This document shows positions 48,530 to 61,256 of a stretch of DNA of 64,000 bases, one piece after another; positions within the stretch are counted from its first letter, which is position 1; each line of letters opens with the position of its first letter. The notes below the pieces were generated by a model, which was not told the origin of the DNA, did no database searches, and saw only the letters and a list, made by a program, of their open reading frames with translations. The DNA is taken from the NCBI GenBank assembly GCA_013368375.1, contig JAACJP010000013.1:682001-746000 (forward strand), read 5' to 3'. Made by a program: the position numbers and the translations under genes. The stretch is from Tricholomella constricta (Eukaryota > Basidiomycota > Agaricomycetes > Agaricales > Lyophyllaceae).

Positions 48530-48869
48530 ACAGTTAACTGCCTCCGAACGCGACGGGAAAAAATATAGACGTCTGTGTTTTTGCACTTCTCCTAATCACC
48601 GTGGATTTGTGGAAAAAACATCCAGGGCGACGTCTCGCTTGCCAAGCCGCTTCAAGTTGGTCCCGCGGCCCTTGTGCTCTCGCAGGGCCGCGGGTGTGTA
48701 TCCCTTCATTGCTGTGGCTGACATTGGCGAGCGGCACTCTCTAAGCCCGAGATGAGATCAATCACGTCTGAGCGTACATATAATCTATTTGTCTTCATCG
48801 TCACCTCCCGCATTTTAGCTTCTCTCCCACCCGCCTACCACGCGACGCGACCTCTCAGTCATACCCACC
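48530..48869. other. Intergenic between the two CoA-binding genes
   Basis: No coding exon recognised; presumably the copy 1 terminator and copy 2 promoter. Confidence 0.5.
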
Positions 48870-49498
48870 ATGCACTCTTCCACAACGCAGCAGAAGCAGG
48901 AGAGGTTTTTTGCTTCATCACAGTTCGCAGTAATTGGCGCCTCGCACGACCAATCAAGATGGGCTTCAAAGGTGCGGCGCATCTTCCCAGTTAGCAGCGA
49001 ACGACCATCCTAAAAACACGCAGGTCCTTGGCTGGTACCGAGACAAGCACATGGACGTAATACCAGTGCACCCTGTATGTCGCGTCGCTTGAGGACTATC
49101 CTGCCACCCTTTGCTGACCACGTCCCCCACAGAGAGAAAAGAGATTGGACGGTCTCCACGCCATACCCTCCATATCCAAGCTCCCCTCACCATCAACAAC
49201 AGCGCTCACAATATCCACAACACCCTTCGTAAGCCCTCTTCCTTCACTTAACGTCATTGATAAATATCCAACGTTAATTCGACAGGTTACACTCTCACTA
49301 CTCAAACAAGCTCGAGCGCTTTCGATAGCCTCGATATGGATACAGCCTGGGGCAGCTGACCAGAACGTCGTAGACTACATCGAGGCCAATGATCTGTCGG
49401 AAAACGTCATCTGGGGCGGCCCGTGCATCTTGCGGGAGGGCGACCATATCATCCAACGACAGTGGTTCGACGAGACGTACGAGGGACAGACGTGCTGA
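48870..49498 (+). CDS. CoA-binding (Rossmann) domain protein, copy 2 (tandem paralogue)
   Basis: Four exons (48870-48971, 49024-49074, 49133-49228, 49286-49498) encode the same fold: FAVIGASHDQSRWASKVLGWY, VIPVHPREKRLDGL, LTISTTPFVTLSLLKQAR, IWIQPGAADQNVV and WGGPCIL. Exons 2 and 3 are exactly 51 and 96 nt in both copies and all intron phases agree, so the pair arose by tandem duplication of a gene that already had these introns. Copy 2 has no N-terminal extension. It ends with an extra DHIIQRQWFDETYEGQTC tail. Confidence 0.85.
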
Positions 49499-50697
49499 AA
49501 AATGGCTCAACAACGGATATTTTATTGTATTCTTATTGTAATCTGTACTGCACTGTATACCTAGGGGATAGCCAGTGGACGTTGATTAGCATCGAATCTT
49601 CTTGAGGTGGAAGTCAGACGGGTCGATCTGTCCGGATCTGGCGGATTGCACAAGGATTGCATGTGTGTGCTTGTGGGTAATCCGGCAATTGAACTGTAAT
49701 CTGACCCGCCCTTAGCATGGCTACTGCCGCTGACTATTGGAACGAGAAGAATCTTGGTATTCTACAACTATAAGAGGGAACCGATACTACTCTGGGATTA
49801 ATCTAGGGAACATACTTCGGCAAACTGTCAACGTCCAAACCACGAGATATACGACTGGGTATCTTTCTTCGTCAACGAGCTTCACCCTCATCCATGTATG
49901 CCAAGGCCCCTCACTATCCTACTGGTGGTTTTCGCCCCTTCCTTTCGCATTTTCAAGACTGTAACAACTATTGTTCAAACTGCTGACATTGGCGTCAACG
50001 AAACAAACAGCTTCCGCAGCCCCTCTCTCCAGGATCTTGAGATGCTCGCGTGCTTTCTTTACCGCACCTCTAGCCTGTAACAGAGCCCGATCGGCCTCCT
50101 TCTCCGCTTCTTTTGCCTCGCGCTTTTTTTCGTGCAGCGAGGAGAGGAGGGTCTCTGTCAACACCCTTGCCCGCGTCCATGACCCAACTCGAGAAGCCCG
50201 CCTCCTCTGTTTCCAGACGACCGGACATCATCTTTTACGTATTGGCCAGAGTCGTTTGAACACGGACGTGGAAGAGCTACGACGGAGCAAGCGACCTTCG
50301 CGACGCGTCGACGAACTGTTATGGAGGGACTTGACGACGGTGTGCTATGACGTCGGAGAAAGAGACCGATCATTTTCTGGAGAAAATACGCTTTTGAATT
50401 CGTGGAGTATGTACGATGGTGAGTGTTCATTAGCACTTCCGCGACCTCTGAAAGTAAATAGCAACTCTTGCAGATTAGTTGCCTTAAGAATTAATTTCTG
50501 GGGAGAAAATCCCACCGTTGTATGCTTAAAGTCATGGGAATACTAGTATGATAGATATATTACAACATATCGTAAATTCGTCCTCGCTGTCATCAACGAT
50601 GAGCAAGGCCTGAAATGTTGGTCCGTGCGTGCGAAAGTATAAAGAGACTATACGTCGGAGTCTGAAATGTCCTGGGTTTTTGGTGACTCACATCAAG
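49499..50697. other. Region without a supported gene
   Basis: Two opposed ORFs overlap at 49919-50546. The minus one (49919-50164) is charged and heptad-like (EKKREAKEAEKEADRALLQ...), so a coiled-coil peptide is possible, but it lacks an ATG and a clear exon partner. Confidence 0.35.
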
Positions 50698-50705
50698 TAT
50701 AAATA
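50698..50705 (+). promoter_or_regulatory. TATA box of the TFIIA gene
   Basis: TATAAATA, 91 bp before the ATG at 50796. Confidence 0.6.
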
Positions 50706-50795
50706 GGGCCTCTCCTGCTTTCCATCACCTCGGTCGCCGTCCCTTACAGTGGTGAAGAGCTTCACCTACGAAGTTTACGACCTCGACCTTTAGAA

Positions 50796-51937
50796 ATGTC
50801 CAATAAGATAGTGGTGAGCTGCTCACCGATCCCTGTTTGTAGTAGACCATTAGGCTTAAACCGAAAATCTTGGTGTTCTTGAGCCTGGGATCTACCGCGC
50901 TGTCATCGACGATGTCATTGCGAACATTAAGCCCGAATTCGACGAGTACGGCGTTGCTGAGGACGTCCTGGCTGAGCTGCAGCATGTAAGTCCGAGTTTG
51001 ATGACCTCTCTTCACTCATCATAATGCCGCCAATAGAAATGGGAGAATAAGGTCATTGCATCCCATGTCGCCGAGTTTGAGACGCCAGCACCTGCGCAGG
51101 TGTCGCAGCACCCACCACAGCACCATCTGGCCTACCCTCCACACCCGATGCATATGATGCAACACCCGCATTACGCCGCAAACCCTTACGCCCTGCCGCA
51201 GCCCGGAATGTCTGCGGTGAAAGCAGAACCAATAGATAACCGATACATGCTTGGCATGCCCTACGCCCTCCCTCCCCTACCCGGTCCGAATCTTAACGGT
51301 GCAAGGCCAGTCCCGCCACATCCCGGCGGCCAAACAGGGGTTATCTCCTTCCCTCGCCCATTGCAGCCCCAGCCTCCGGGCGCTCGGACGACTTATGTTC
51401 CTCCACCCGTTAGCCAGGCACAGTCACAGCCAGCACAGCAGTCTCAGCCAGCACAGCGGATCCCTCAGGTCGATGGGCCCTCGGAGTCTTCTGGCGACGA
51501 GGACGATTCCCCGCCTCCTTCGCAGGGCCAGGCTTTCGCCCCTCGGACATCTCACCCGTCGTTGCCACAGCCCAGAGCGTCGACGTCGACTTCTGCGCCG
51601 CCGCCACACGACTCGGAGGCAATCAACAGCGATCTTGATGATTCCGATACGGAGGGTGAAGAAGAAGCCGAGGAAGGTGTCGCTGGTGAAACAGACATCG
51701 TCTTCTGCACTTATGATAAGGTCAAGAAACTTTCACGCCCTAGTTCGCCCTGCTCAAGCGATCTACAGGTCGCGCGCGTGAAAAATAAGTGGAAGTGTAT
51801 ATTGAAGGACGGTATGATCCATGTCAATGGGAAGGACTATCTGTTTGCCAAGTGCACTGGGTACGTCTTTCGCTTAAGCATCTTCAAGACAGCTGACTCG
51901 ACTTGCGTCTACCTATTCTAGCGAATTTGAATGGTAA
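50796..51937 (+). CDS. TOA1: TFIIA large subunit (Toa1, alpha/beta)
   Basis: TFIIA stabilises TBP on promoters. A six-codon first exon (50796-50813, MSNKIV) splices to 50884 giving PGIYRAVIDDVIANIKPEF, the N-terminal four-helix domain, then KWENKVIASHVAEF. The middle is a long Pro/Gln/His-rich linker, then an acidic DSDTEGEEEAEE stretch. The C-terminal beta-barrel is DIVFCTYDKVARVKNKWKCILKDGMIHVNGKDYLF, ending GEFEW in a last exon that stops at 51937. A 48-nt GT...AG segment between YDK and VARVKN is in frame and is treated as an intron because the family lacks it. Confidence 0.92.
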
Positions 51938-52508
51938 TGAAATGATCTACAGGTCTTGCAGTAAATGATTTTTTTTCCCTCCACCCTTCGAGAGGCCCGA
52001 TTTCCCTCACACCTATACGCTCCACGTCTCAACTTGCTCTTGTACATCGACTTACACTATTTATATATCCAGCGCTCTCGAATTGCATGTCATATCTAAG
52101 GATCCCAAATTCAATCGACTTTTATATAGCATAGTAACTTTGACATACAGGCATATTGACCCGATTCCTGTTTCTCCAGACTAAATTACTCAACTGACTA
52201 ACATGATGTGGTGCCGAAATTCCGTGAGTGATAATACGCAGGACTAATAAAAAAGGGTATGTGTGTATGCAACATGTATATGTGGAGTTCCTGAAAGAAC
52301 AACGTATTCCAGACGTGCGGTTAAAATCGATGTGTGTAAGTATCAGAAAGAAATGAGCGGTGAGGCAAGGAGGGAACGATTGAACGCACAGCTATTGATA
52401 CAATATACAAGAATCCCGTTGTTCGTGGATGTACAGCAACTGTCCGCTCATTCGGAGGGGCATGAATCGGCCGATGAAATGACAAGGTATGTAGATCGAA
52501 CGAGGCTC
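51938..52508. other. Intergenic between convergent TFIIA and WOPR genes
   Basis: No coding exon recognised; it holds both 3' ends. Confidence 0.5.
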
Positions 52509-53948
52509 TCAACGAGGAAGGAGTCGCAGGGTCTTGTCATCTAATGGATCGCGTCGATACGGATGGCGTCGCTCGAGTGCATGGATCGGGGCCAAGGCCA
52601 GCACCCGCTCAGGCCCAAGGCTATCTCTGCGCCCCTCCGAATCGCTGCCATCATGGGACGCCAGCTCATACGACGAATCCCGGGGCGCGCAAGGGGCATC
52701 ATATGTATAGGCGGATATCGATCCTCGTGAAGATACTGAGCGCGATGCGTCGTCTATCGGAGCCAGCTGGCAGCTGACGTCGTAAACCGTGCTCACGGGA
52801 GGGAGGCTACGCGGCTCTGAGTGGCCCGATGGCGAGGACATTCCAAGCGGCACCACCTGGGAGGTATGCGGGGAGGCTGACGCACGCAGCCCAGTCCAGA
52901 CGGAGCTCGACGGCACTGGGTTTGGGAGCATTGATGAGCTCAACGCCGGTCCGGGACTACTGACTGCAACGCAAGTAGGCTGAGCCGAATTCCCGTATGT
53001 TGGTGAAGAGCAGGGCAAAGCCAGTGACGTTCCTTGGGCAGGTAGGAGGACATTTTGTTGAGATGGTGTAGTGAAAGTATCGGCCGAGGGCTGAGGTGGA
53101 TGCTGATTGGCGGCAGAGTGACGGTACGGGTCGTACATTGTCACCGATTCTGACGAAGGGGCCGAAGTAGAGTGGGATGGGTAATGGTTATAATGGGAAA
53201 AGGGGGCATAGGTCCGCGAGACAGACGATTGCTGGACTTTCGCTGACCCTGTGTTGGAGAGGTTGGGTTGTTCTTCAGATCGATTGCGACTTTTGGCAAC
53301 CCTTGTGCTCTGATAGAGCCCAGGAGGCGAGGCGAGATCTCTGACTCTTGGGATATCATCAACAGTGCGGAGATCGTTAACTGTCCTGTCGGTAAAATAC
53401 GCAGCTTGGGAGAGGTTAACATGTATCGAAGAGGGTGCACATGATAGTACAAACTTAAATGCCATTTCCTTCGACCTTTCTCTGTGTCAACCCAAACCGA
53501 ATAGGTCTGCTTGACCAGCTGATCCCAGTCATGCGGCCTCGGGGTGGGCTCCCTGCATGGATTGGTTCAGCTTCTGTGGTCCTTGAAGGAGGACTAACCA
53601 TCGTCGGTTGGATGAAGGTGAAGAGTACCTTTCGTAGTAAAATAGAAACTCCTGTGATCGGAATGAGCTAACGGTCAATTTGGTTCCGCTGTTGGGACTC
53701 ACGTCTCGAACCCGTGACGGCGTCCATCTCCTTCCCTCCGTAAACCTCTCGATTCCTAGCCCCGTGATTTCGCTATGTGGTCCCCGCTCTTCCCATACGT
53801 AGATACAGCCCGGTGACAGCGCAAGCCGTTCCTCAGCATCCAGCCGCCTAGTAACCATCTGCAATAGGCCAGTCTGCACTGCGTAGAATATTCGGTGCGC
53901 ATCTTGAGTGGACCGTATGCGAAGATTGGTGCAAGTGGGCTGCTGCAT
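52509..53948 (-). CDS. Gti1/Pac2 (WOPR) transcription factor, copy 1
   Basis: WOPR proteins (Wor1, Ryp1, Gti1, Pac2) are fungal DNA-binding switches of morphology, sporulation and virulence-type programmes. Four exons on the minus strand start at 53948 with MQQPTCTNLRIRSTQDA. The WOPR halves are visible: LQMVTRRLDAEERLALSPGCIYVWEE, IERFTEGRRWTPSRVRD|EFLFYYER, then LVKQTYSVWVDTEKGRRKWHLTAYFT and TVDDIPRVRDL. The linker exon is joined at the GCAG acceptor before GEPTPRPHDWDQLVKQ because this keeps the frame. A long Ser/Pro-rich tail follows. An upstream in-frame ATG (54035) exists but would add unrelated sequence. Confidence 0.87.
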
Positions 53949-55218
53949 GTCGTGTGGCCGAGTGGACCAGAGGCCACGCTGGGTGGAAGAAACGGAGTGT
54001 GGTCCAAGGGCAAGAGCTGCTAAAAACAGCACCACAAGGTGATGATCAGAACCGCATGATTTCCTTGACTTTCCAGGAAGAAGTGCCCTGATAATTAATT
54101 AGACTGTATTCATTTCAAGCCACCACCCGGCTAACACTCAGCATGATCTCGATTCACGATTGAGCTTAATCACTCTAATACTCTCCTCAATTCTAGATCA
54201 GTGCGATCCAATCTCCCTTCAAGCTATGTAGCACAGATATCGTCTTCCCCTTGTTCCCATCCGAGTCAGTATCTGACGTTCTGAACTACATCCAGTGCTT
54301 CAATTTAGGAATAGCTCGAGCCCGGCGGAGTTGTCAAATTGGGTGGGAAGGACCCACTCCAATGGAAATAATTTTTAATTCCCGATTGTGGCGCACACAA
54401 TGAAGGGTGTCTATGCATGTAACTGCATAGCCGTTGCTCAATATTTTTTCCAGTTGCAGGGCCCATGCAGTGACGTAATGGGGCTGTCGCCTTCGGCCCC
54501 TCCATCTCACATGTACGAATGGGATGTAGACAATACTTGCAGGTCTGGCCCTCGGCCCATTATGCAAAATTGCATCGATGAGTAAATGAAGCGCTGAAAA
54601 CACCTTGGCTGGTTATGGTTTTTTGTGGCATCGAACAATGGGGAGCGGCTAACACATCATATCCAGTTGCGTGGGCGTCGATGTCCGATCTGGGATATAC
54701 CGCCGACAGGGTGGGCGGCAGTCTTGTGACCCTTCTCTTCGCGGAGCCATAGGGGATGATTGCAAACAGGCAGGCAGGGCACCCTGAACCTTCCACTCCC
54801 TTAGCGCTGCTCAATTTTCACCCCGTTCCCTATGTAAATCCAGCTATGATTCTTGACGCTACGATATCGATTCGAATCTCCGGAAGCAAATGCATGCTCT
54901 GACCCTCCCGTTCCCATCCGCCTGAAAGATAAATATCGATGGAATGTTGTAATGCGGTCTTTTGTGGGTGTCGAGCCTCCGTCTAGTCTCTTCCATTTTT
55001 CGGATTTCCCTTTGGAGCACTTGTCTTCTTCCATTGACGTGGAAATTCAACAGAACCTGCCGTTTAAGCGATTATCACGTTCCGAATCGGAATTGGCATA
55101 TCGTGCCGAATGGGAGCTTCGTGGCTGACTAGTAGGAGAGAGCGTCCGTTGTCTATTCTACATCTGAATGAAGTCAAATCTAGAGCGAAGGGCCGAAACT
55201 AGATTTACAAGGGAAAGC
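53949..55218. other. Intergenic between the two WOPR genes
   Basis: No coding exon recognised; ORFs such as 54853-55128 (plus) have no family resemblance. This is the upstream region of WOPR copy 1. Confidence 0.45.
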
Positions 55219-56225
55219 CTATGTGATCCAAGCGGGCTTTTTTGCGAACGACATCAACGCCTCTTCGTCCACGGGATGCCGGCGGTGAGGTGGGATATTC
55301 TTCAAGTACTCCAGGGGAGCGAGAACGGCGGATGCACGGTTGAATAGACTCGATGATGTTACCGGTTGAGGGCCAGGGTGATTAGGTACAGACGTCGTTG
55401 GGCGAGAGGTATAGGGCAGGTGGGCGACAATCAGTTCGAAGCCCTGAGGGTGTGGTCGCCCACCGCGGTTCCCAGAACGGGCTGACCTGTATTTCCCTGG
55501 CGGCACGCTTACTGAAGCGAGATGAGGAAGATCATCAACGGTGCGAAGATAATCAAGGGAGTCCTGTGTAAAATAGGCGACTACACGACGAGTGATAAGA
55601 ATGTCTGACAAAGGACTGAAGTCACCGGACGTACTCAGGTGCCACTTTCGACGCCCCCGAGCGGTCTCGACGAAAACTGAATATGTCTGCTTGATGAGGT
55701 TACCACGACGTTGTCCACGTGCAAGTTGTCCAGGGTGCAAGGGTGACCTTGTGAATCATGCGCGTCTCAACATTTGCTGCAAGAAGGATATGTCGGCGCA
55801 AGACTTACGTGGCACACGAACTTGATGGTGTCTCTCTATCAATTGGCGTCGCTTCCCTCTCATGATAGTACAGAAATTCCTGTCGAAGAAAGGTGTTAAT
55901 GTATGACCGGCACATTAGCCGGTTGCTCACATCTCTCACACGACTCGGACCCCATCGAATCGAATCGGTCCAGCGTTCGATTCCTATCTGGAGCCAGATG
56001 AGCACCGAGCATGTCAAAGATCGTAAAATGACGAACCCCAGTGGCTTCTGCGTTTGGCCCTCTCTCTTCCCATACAAAAACACACCCCGACGTTATATAG
56101 CGTCGCTCGTCGGTGTCCAGACGGCGTGAAACCATAGGAAGTAACTGAAGCGAAACAGCATGGAATATAACATGGGCATCGGCAGGATTCCTGATTCGGA
56201 TTTCAGTGCAAGTGGGTTGCTGCAT
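55219..56225 (-). CDS. Gti1/Pac2 (WOPR) transcription factor, copy 2
   Basis: Five exons on the minus strand start at 56225 with MQQPTCTEIRIRNPADA. WOPR motifs are LLPMVSRRLDTDERRYITSGCVFVWEE, IGIERWTDSIRWGPSRVRD|EFLYYHER, then LIKQTYSVFVETARGRRKWHL|IAYFTQ and TVDDLPHLASV, PPGKYRSARSG. The tail is shorter than in copy 1. Introns fall in matching places except for one extra intron before IGIERW. Both copies share the opening MQQPTCT, so they are tandem paralogues in the same orientation. Confidence 0.87.
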
Positions 56226-58220
56226 CGGGGGTGGTATTAGGGGTGTTTTAACAATGGGAGTAAAGCCCACCCGCCTATGTATCCTCCAGACGCCCTTTAT
56301 ACAAGTCGGAGGGTGTGTGATAATGATCATATCAGGAGGAGCTAACCTTAACGTTAATGTGTATTTGATGAATTAAGAGCAAAAAGCTGCTGGAAAAGGG
56401 CATTGCAACGAAACTTAACTTGTTCCGTCAACATCTGATGGGATTGCTGTTGTAAGCGCCACCATGTTGGCCGCCGAGGAAGCCCGATTGAGTTTTAGGG
56501 GACATGACATGGCAAAATTAATAAACCCGGCGGAAAGGATAGTGAAGATGTAAACCAATATGTCAGAACCGCCATGAAATCATGGGAGAAAGTCCTTGTC
56601 TAAATCTTCTACTTGAATCCGCCGAGATGGTGATTTGATCACGAGATAGCAAGCTGATACCGCATCCAGGAGTTGTTCAGGCCGTAGTCCAAGTCTGTCG
56701 CGAGGAAGTAGATCGGGCTGGTGAGAAGGCTGAAGCGGCTCCAAGAGAACTTCCTGAACCACCCAGATATGGACATGTGTGTATTTCTTCGAAGAGAATC
56801 AGGGTCGGGCCGACATACGACGACGACTTGATGGGGGTAATGGACAACGTTCAACTCAAATCATAATTGAATCAGGATGCACATGTAAAGTTCGTTGAGG
56901 GTTGATGAGCGCCATGGATCTTCACAGCATCAAACACTTGGGGATGGAAGTGCGGAAAATGAACGTGCTAGATCGCCTAGGACGGACAGAGGTGTTCCCA
57001 TGAGGACTGCCTTAAGCTAAACGCCTGATCAGCGGGCAGCGACAAACGGAGCCAAAAGAAGCTCATTTCATTCTCCAGAAGATTTCGGTGGAATCGTGTA
57101 TGTCGGAATGGTGCATCGCACATTGAAGAACCAACGAAGGTACCTGTGCCTGCGATTACAAATGGAGTAATAGCTCAAGGCAAAAATATAGCGCGGCTCT
57201 GTCAAGATGAGAGAATACTCACTTATCCTTTTTTCGGAGACGTGATGCATCATACGTTTGCGTCGATGAACTAGTCACTTCGTGATGATTCTTTCGGGCG
57301 TATGTAGCTTAGTTCTAAGCATGGGTACACTTGCCCTATCAAGGGAGTCCATGTGCGCGCGGAAAATATCACCTTCTCAGGTATTCTACGTGATGGCAGA
57401 GAAGGGCCAAACACCACAGAGCTTGAATGTATTATTATAGCGAGAAGCTGCTGAAATCGAGAAGAAGCTGTGGAGGAGTGACTTACAGGCTGTGCTTGGG
57501 AGTCGATCAAACATCCATAGCCATGAGCCGGAGCCAACTCTTTGCTTTTTGATGAATGGATGGATGGATAATCACCGATTTTGGGTTATGTACGGACAGA
57601 TTGTTGATGGAAGCCCGAAAACGACTGAATCAGAAGTCCCATTTTTTCTTTCCCTCACAATACTAGCGGTTCGGACATGTATTCAAGCCAAAATATATGC
57701 GTAAACGCCAAAGTCAAGTAGTGTATTCCCAATGCCTTCAACATTGAGGTTGGATGAGATGAGAGGACCAAGAGTGTATTTATCGGGGGAGATCGATGGA
57801 AGATCGTACCTGTTGCCCTATTCAAAAAAAATTCGCAGCCAATTATTCAACATAAGCCATCGTCGTAGATCGTCGAGTATGAATTGCGGGGACATAAAAT
57901 TGGCAAAGAAGTGCTCACAGTTGGCAGGGAGAAGGATGGCCACTTCCATGATCAGGCCAATCCCACAAACGGCTCAGAAATCAAACGATATTGAGTATGG
58001 TTGAAACTTGAAACGGTCGATTTCAATTTCTCGCCTCCGATAAACCTGCGACAAATGAACGACAACAAGAGGTCCAAACTACACGTGATGACTAGATAAT
58101 TATTGACTCGAAGGAAGTCAAGCACGTATGATCTGTGCGCGCGTTACATTTGTCCCTTCCATTATCTATCTACGGAGATCCTTTACAACTGTTTTCCAAC
58201 CCACGCAAACTAGGGCCCGT
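56226..58220. other. Two-kilobase region upstream of WOPR copy 2 and CysRS
   Basis: No coding exon recognised in 2 kb between divergent genes. Long upstream regions are known for self-regulating WOPR switch genes, so regulatory content is possible. It contains a (GGAT)n tract near 57554-57568. Confidence 0.4.
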
Positions 58221-61208
58221 ATGGCTGTCCAGCAACCTGAATGGAAGATTCCTGAGAGAGCATCGGCTGAGCCTGTTCTCAAGATATTCAACTCGCTGAC
58301 ACGAACAAAAGTGAGTGACCGACCTGCTGTATCCCGAATGAATCTTACAGATCCAAATGTAAACACAGAATGAATTCATACCTAGAAATGGACGTCATGT
58401 CAAGTGGTACAACTGCGGCCCTACGGTCTACGATGCCTCGCATATGGGACATGCCAGGTATTATGAAGAGGACATTTCAATCCGCATATTCGCCATTGAT
58501 CATGTTCTGCAGGAACTACGTTACTCAGGATGTTCTACGTCGCATTATGACAGATTACTTTGGCTATGACGTTCACTTTGTGATGAACATTACCGACATC
58601 GATGACAAGGTGCTCGGACAGACGTTGGATCTTCCGCTGCACGAGCTAATCGATATGAACAGATCATCATTCGCGCTCGCCAAAACCATCTGCTCGATAC
58701 CTTCCGTGCCGAAACCAAAGCACTGTCTTCTGAGTTGATCACACGAGTAGACTCAGCATGGCGAACTCATGTGCGAGAAAAACTCGGAAAGGGCCTAATA
58801 GAAGCCGAGCGTGCGGTGGAGGGAGAGGAAGAAAACGCGTGGTCACGTCTAGTAGAGCTGATTCAGGATAAGGCATGGAAGCAAGATTGTCTGAGAAGAG
58901 ATGAAAAGTTCGACATGTATTTCTCCTCCGCGGTACGTCCGTACAACATTATGCTCAAGCTCTGTATACAACTGACGTATTCTTAGGCTCGCACTTTGGC
59001 AGCTCTTCAGGCTGCCAAAACTTGCCTCGAGAGTGGTCAGACCAGCATGGATGCTGCCCAACAACTCGTAGACGATTCCAAAGATATCCTCGCTCAGGCT
59101 TTAGACTCGCAAGTATGATCGCAATGCGTCCCCTTTGGTCCACATCATTGTACTGACTTTTCTGTAGTACAGCGCGACAGTCACAGATCCCGCAATCGCT
59201 CGATCCCTGGCGGCTTACTGGGAGGGTCAATTCTTCAAAGACATGGCCCGCCTAAGAGTACGCGATCCTGATACCCTCACTCGCGTCACGGAGTATGTTC
59301 CCGAAATTGTGGCATTTGTGGAAAGGATCATTCAAAATGGCTTCGGTTATGAAGCCGAGGGAAGTGTGTACTTCGATACGAAGGCCTTCGACTACGCAGA
59401 TGGGCACGATTACGCGAAACTAGAGCCTTGGAGTAAAGGGAATAGAGAACTTCTAGAAGATGGCGAGGGTAAAGGCATTCTATTCTCATCTATTCTCATA
59501 CTCACAGTCACCTAGGCGCATTGTCGAAAAAGAGCGGTAGTCGCTCGGCCTCCGACTTTGCTTTGTGGAAAGCATCCCGACCTGGAGAACCCTCCTGGCC
59601 ATCACCCTGGGGCCCAGGCAGACCGGGATGGCATATAGAGTGTTCTGTTATGGCCAGCGCTGTCCTTGGTGATAACATGGACATCCATTCGGGAGGCATA
59701 GATCTTGCCTTTCCTCATCATGACAATGAAATGGCCCAATCAGAGGTACGATATCCCCTATGAAAAAGCCGTATGTATGTATCATGAATTTTCAGGCCTA
59801 CCATAATTGCGGATCATGGGTCAATTATTTCATCCACACTGGTCACTTGCATATAGAAGGACTCAAGATGAGCAAGTCCCTCAAGAACTTTATAACAATT
59901 GACGTCAGTATATTGTTTTTGTCGTACGCACTTTTCCTTACGATAATCTTTACACAGGAAATCCTAGAGAAGCACACAGCCAGACAATTGCGACTTGCGT
60001 TCCTAACACAACTATGGAACTCCAAAATTGATTTTTCGGAATCCTTAATGACGGGTGAAGTTCGCAATATTGAGCTAACGCTAAATGTAACTGTTTTCCT
60101 CTCTGTGTTTCCCGATGCACGTCGTCATAACTTTCTTTATCGCTCTCAGAATTTCTTCAACGTGGCGAAAGCCCTCATCAACCAGGCGCGTGCCGACTTG
60201 ACGAAATCTGATGGCCGTCATCATTATGAGACGCCAGAAGTCGAATTAACGTCGAAGTATGCCTTAATCACTTTTCCCTCAATCCTTTGTTTACTTTTAC
60301 CCCCTAATCTTTAGTTTTCATGAGAGTCAGTCGAATTTTCGAGAAGCGCTTTGCGACTCCTTCAATACGCCGGCTGCCCTGGATGTCCTAAGAGATCTTG
60401 TTTCTAAAACCAACGTCTACATCAATTCCCGCGGCATGAACCTGAACGTTGGCGTCGTGGAGAATGTGGCACGCTGGATCGGCCAAATGCTCCGCATGTT
60501 CGGGCTTGGGGAAGGCGAGAATGCGGAAATTGGGTGGGGACAGGATGTTCATGGGAGCGGCAGTATCAATGTTGGCGTTTTATTTTTGCGTCTTTGCGTC
60601 TTCTCTCTCACCCATGACGAAAATAGCGGGAAGAAGTCCTTATGCCCTACGTCCGGCAACTATCCTCTTTCCGAGACGGCGTCAGGCGCCTGGCGATGGA
60701 GAAAAATGAATCGGCGCTCAAGGACATATTGGCCCTTTGTGATAAGCTCCGAGATGTGGATCTGATACCTTTGGGCGTTGCGTTGGATGATCAGGAAGGT
60801 AAGGGCAGGGATGTGTTTCATGTATTGGACACGTTGCTTACCAGTCTGGTGACAGATGGAAAGGCTCTTGTGAAGCTCGTGTCTCCCGCGGAACTAATGA
60901 AAGCCCGGGATGATAAGCGGGCCCAAATGGAGGCCAAAGCAGGGAAAAAGGCCGCCGCGGTAGAAGCGGAAAGGTTCAAGCGCCAGCAGAAGTTGGAGAA
61001 AGGTCGCATCGCACCCGAGGAGATGTTCAAACCACCCAACATTGCCGAAGGAACATACACTTCTTGGAACGATGCAGGCATTCCTCTTACCGATGGAGAC
61101 GGCAAGGAACTAAGCAGGAACCAGGCGAAGAAAGTGCAAAAAGACTGGAATTCCCAAAAAAAGTTGCACGATGATTATTTGACCTGGAAGAAGGCATCCC
61201 TCGAATAA
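58221..61208 (+). CDS. Cysteinyl-tRNA synthetase (eukaryotic type)
   Basis: The enzyme charges tRNA-Cys. At least ten exons follow the ATG at 58221 ([11 protein letters not shown]). The class I signature is [15 protein letters not shown] (HIGH equivalent), followed by [19 protein letters not shown]. After a eukaryote-specific helical insert come [29 protein letters not shown] (zinc and catalytic region), the KMSKS loop [13 protein letters not shown], and the anticodon-binding region. The C-terminal charged extension with [16 protein letters not shown] is typical of cytosolic eukaryotic CysRS. It has no presequence. The gene converges on fRMsr with a 48-bp gap. Confidence 0.9.
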
Positions 61209-61256
61209 ATGTACCAGATACTCGCAATGTGCAATGTTCTACAAGTGACTCGCGAT

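Noticed and set aside
49971..50546. Plus-strand 191-codon ORF and its minus-strand coiled-coil shadow.
   Set aside because: Neither has a recognised domain or a confident exon structure; described only as an unsupported region.
52509..56225. First read as velvet-family regulators because of the QQP opening and arginine-rich strands.
   Set aside because: The RRLxxxER, VWEE, ERWTDSIRWGPSRVRD and LIKQTYSV order is the WOPR (Gti1/Pac2) core, not velvet.
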